Below are positions 15,153 to 16,875 of a stretch of 16,875 bases of DNA, in pieces; position 1 is the stretch's first letter; every line of letters begins with the position of its first letter. Position numbers and translations under genes: made by a program. Under the pieces are notes generated by a model. The model saw nothing but the letters and a program-made list of their open reading frames with translations. It did no database searches and had not been told where the DNA came from. Source of the stretch: Pseudomonadota bacterium (GTDB lineage Bacteria; Pseudomonadota; Gammaproteobacteria; Steroidobacterales; Steroidobacteraceae); NCBI GenBank assembly GCA_023423065.1, contig JAFAGC010000104.1:1-16875 (forward strand), read 5' to 3'.

Positions 15153-16109
15153 TTATTCGCTACCGAAACTGCGCTGCACGGTGCGCACCCGATTGTCGCT
15201 CTCTCGGACAAGAACACTGTACAAAACGAATTCCGCAGTGCCAACCCGGATGTGAGTCCGCAGGCGGAACCAGGAGGATTTGTCCGCCACCCGATCGGTG
15301 ACTATCGTCCTGAGGTTGGCATCGCCGATGCCCGCGAGGTAGGCCTGGAGCATCGGAAAGCAATCGTTTTCACGGGGGACCTTGAGATCCTGCTGTGAGA
15401 ACTCGGTCCTGCTCGCAGGATCGTTTCGGGTCGCATCGAGAACCAGGCCGCTTGCCGTACAGACATTGACCGGCACGTCGTTCGGCAGGGCGGTGACGAA
15501 CGGTGCGATTTTCGCGAAGTTCTCGGCGCCGAAACCCGGCAGCGCCAGCAGCTCCGACGTGTGCGTTATGAACGTGTTAGGCGGCCTGTAAGGCGGATTC
15601 TGCGAAAGATAGAAGGTATCTTCGCCTCCCTGCGGAAGGGGCGCGATGTCCGGATCTATCCAGTCGGTCAGCAGGTCGGCGTAGCGTTGGTCGATGTCGT
15701 GTTCTTCGAGCAGCCTCTGGAAGACCTCGACCTGGTGCTGGTCGGCGGCGAAATCGTTGAGCTGGGGGTTCCATGACACGAGACTGTTCAGGTTGAACCG
15801 GCCCTGCAGGTCTTCGAGCTGCGCCTGGATCCACACGCCGGTGCCTTCGATCTCGAGCGGACCGACGGGCTGCGCCCAATCCTGGTTGGTCTGCGTGCGC
15901 TGCGCGCTCGCGTTGTTCTCGAGCACGATGCCCGCGAGCGCTTCGGCGGCCATGCCGGCCTGCAACGCCTGTTCGAGCGTGAACGTCGCCGCGGCGCGCC
16001 GCGCCGCCATCGCCTTGTTGTAGGTGACCGCGGCCGCCACCGTGGTCGCGATGGCGAACATCACGATCGCGACGAGCAGCGCGATGCCTCGTTGCTTCGA
16101 GTGTTTCAC
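15153..16109 (-). CDS. gspK: Type II secretion system minor pseudopilin K
   Basis: GspK caps the tip of the type II secretion pseudopilus together with GspI and GspJ. The 318-aa product starts KHSKQRGIALLVAIVMF; the prepilin peptidase site is G8/I9, and position +5 is valine rather than glutamate, which is normal for GspK. Family motifs follow: DLQGRFNLNSL (100-110), LLTDWIDPD and GGEDTFY (146-167, the calcium-binding region in known structures), and LPGFG (190-194). Cysteines at 217 (VNVCTAS) and 250 (ENDCFPM) could pair. The start codon is GTG at 16107-16109, overlapping the gspJ stop as GTGA. Alternative starts are excluded because they would remove the signal segment. Confidence 0.94.
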   Translation of the reverse strand: MKHSKQRGIALLVAIVMFAIATTVAAAVTYNKAMAARRAAATFTLEQALQAGMAAEALAGIVLENNASAQRTQTNQDWAQPVGPLEIEGTGVWIQAQLEDLQGRFNLNSLVSWNPQLNDFAADQHQVEVFQRLLEEHDIDQRYADLLTDWIDPDIAPLPQGGEDTFYLSQNPPYRPPNTFITHTSELLALPGFGAENFAKIAPFVTALPNDVPVNVCTASGLVLDATRNDPASRTEFSQQDLKVPRENDCFPMLQAYLAGIGDANLRTIVTDRVADKSSWFRLRTHIRVGTAEFVLYSVLVRESDNRVRTVQRSFGSE

Positions 16110-16753
16110 GTCGGTATCTCGAAGACCCGCTGCACGCGACCCCAGTCCTCGAAGACGACCGTGAATTCGATGGCGAGCGGCCGCGTCAGCAAGAGCTGAC
16201 TGACGTTGATCGAGCTCACCGGGCCACTGGCCGTGACGGCGGGCCAGTCGTTTCGCCAGCTGCGCGACACCGGGTCGAGGAAGCGCACCTCCACCGCGGT
16301 GATCCCCGTGAACACGATCCGTTGCTGCGGCTCGGAGTTGAGAGCCGGGTCGACCGCGAGCCAGTGCTCGCGCACCAGCGAACCTTCGAAGTAGCGATAA
16401 CGCACGCGCTGCTCGGCTGGACGCTGGATCCCGGCGGGATTGCTCCAGCCCGCGCGGGTGAAGGTGAGCACGATGTTGTCCGAGCCGGTGGCATAGATCG
16501 CGGGCATCAATTGCCCATTGCCCGCCGTGTCGCGCGCCGCCCGCGCGACGATCTGCGAGAAATCCTGCGCGACGATGCGCATGCCGCGCTGGATCTCGTT
16601 GACGCGGTCCTGCGAGGCCGTGAGCTGGTCGCGGTTCTCGAGCGCCTGGTTGATCGCGTTGTAACCGATCGCGAACATGATCGCGGAGATGAATATCGCG
16701 ATCACCACTTCGATGATCGTGAAGCCGCGATTCTTCGTCCCGTGGCGAATCAT
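16106..16753 (-). CDS. gspJ: Type II secretion system minor pseudopilin J
   Basis: GspJ is a minor pseudopilin that joins GspI and GspK at the pseudopilus tip. The 215-aa product has a class III signal, MIRHGTKNRG followed by FTIIEVVIAIFISAIM: cleavage after G10 leaves Phe at +1 and the conserved Glu at +5 (E15). The body contains typical GspJ text, such as QRGMRIVAQDFSQIVARA and VRYRYFEGSLVREHW. Length is normal. The ATG at 16751-16753 overlaps the stop of the preceding gene (ATGA), and the GTG of gspK overlaps its own stop, so it sits in a tightly coupled chain. Prepilin peptidase is not in the window. Confidence 0.94.
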   Translation of the reverse strand: MIRHGTKNRGFTIIEVVIAIFISAIMFAIGYNAINQALENRDQLTASQDRVNEIQRGMRIVAQDFSQIVARAARDTAGNGQLMPAIYATGSDNIVLTFTRAGWSNPAGIQRPAEQRVRYRYFEGSLVREHWLAVDPALNSEPQQRIVFTGITAVEVRFLDPVSRSWRNDWPAVTASGPVSSINVSQLLLTRPLAIEFTVVFEDWGRVQRVFEIPT

Positions 16754-16875
16754 CGATCCGCCGCTCCCGGACCGGGCGCGGGCACGGTTCCCGGATTGCC
16801 GGGCGGTGTCGCGGGAGAACCGGGTGGGTTGCCGGGTCCGCCTTGCTGGGTCGTGGGACCCGCGCCGCTCAGCGG
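16750..16875 (-). CDS. C-terminal end of a probable type II pseudopilin GspI, with Pro/Gly-rich tail
   Basis: Only the last 41 codons are inside the window; the stop (16750-16752) overlaps the gspJ ATG. Gene order in type II clusters (gspH-I-J-K) makes GspI the expected product, but nothing in these residues identifies the family. The visible tail reads PLSGAGPTTQQGGPGNPPGS, then PATPPGNPGTVPAPGPGAADR: 12 prolines and 10 glycines in 41 residues, low complexity and surely disordered. Ordinary GspI proteins end shortly after their globular domain, so this looks like an added tail. Another pseudopilin, or a reading-frame error upstream, cannot be excluded. Confidence 0.6.
   Translation of the reverse strand, partial: PLSGAGPTTQQGGPGNPPGSPATPPGNPGTVPAPGPGAADR

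Noticed and set aside
16801..16875. Tandem DNA repeat at the right edge
   Set aside because: The repetitive look comes from Pro/Gly codons (CCG, GGC, CCC) in the probable GspI tail; no exact repeat unit recurs in register.

Overview
The window is dense, high-GC bacterial chromosome, almost wall-to-wall genes. Gene content points to a gammaproteobacterium, perhaps near the Xanthomonadales, Nevskiales or Steroidobacter groups: a gspI-to-gspN type II secretion cluster, an AlaA-type aminotransferase close to the E. coli form, an etfBA pair, and an AddAB-like nuclease/helicase pair. The order-level placement is inference only. No RNA gene, insertion sequence, CRISPR array or phage gene was seen.

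Layout. (1) 1-1735, minus strand: etfB then etfA, the two subunits of electron transfer flavoprotein, with start and stop overlapping; etfA runs off the left edge with only its last few codons missing. (2) A 44-base divergent spacer. (3) 1780-5301, plus strand: an oligopeptide-type ABC importer made of oppB, oppC and one gene that fuses the OppD and OppF ATPases. All junctions overlap. No substrate-binding protein gene is present. (4) 5357-6631, plus: alaA-like PLP aminotransferase. (5) 6670-12649, plus: an AddB-like protein (dead helicase fold plus 4Fe-4S RecB-type nuclease) followed, with a 14-base overlap, by an AddA-like UvrD-family helicase with its own C-terminal nuclease. Together they should form a double-strand-break resection enzyme standing in for RecBCD. 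(6) 12650-16875, minus strand: gspN, gspM, gspL, gspK, gspJ and the C-terminal end of a probable gspI, transcribed from right to left, encoding the inner-membrane platform and minor pseudopilins of a type II secretion system.

The plus-strand block and the gsp operon meet tail to tail with stop codons directly abutting (12647-12649 and 12650-12652). Within each block, 1-14 base overlaps suggest translational coupling. The exceptions are the 55-base gap before alaA, the 38-base gap before the AddB-like gene and the 24-base gap between gspK and gspL.

I did not find a convincing undescribed system. The most interesting points are the Pro/Gly-rich tail on the probable GspI, the orphan Opp importer with fused ATPases, the two-nuclease AddAB-like pair with a TTG start in a small AT-rich pocket, and the zero-spacer convergent gene ends.
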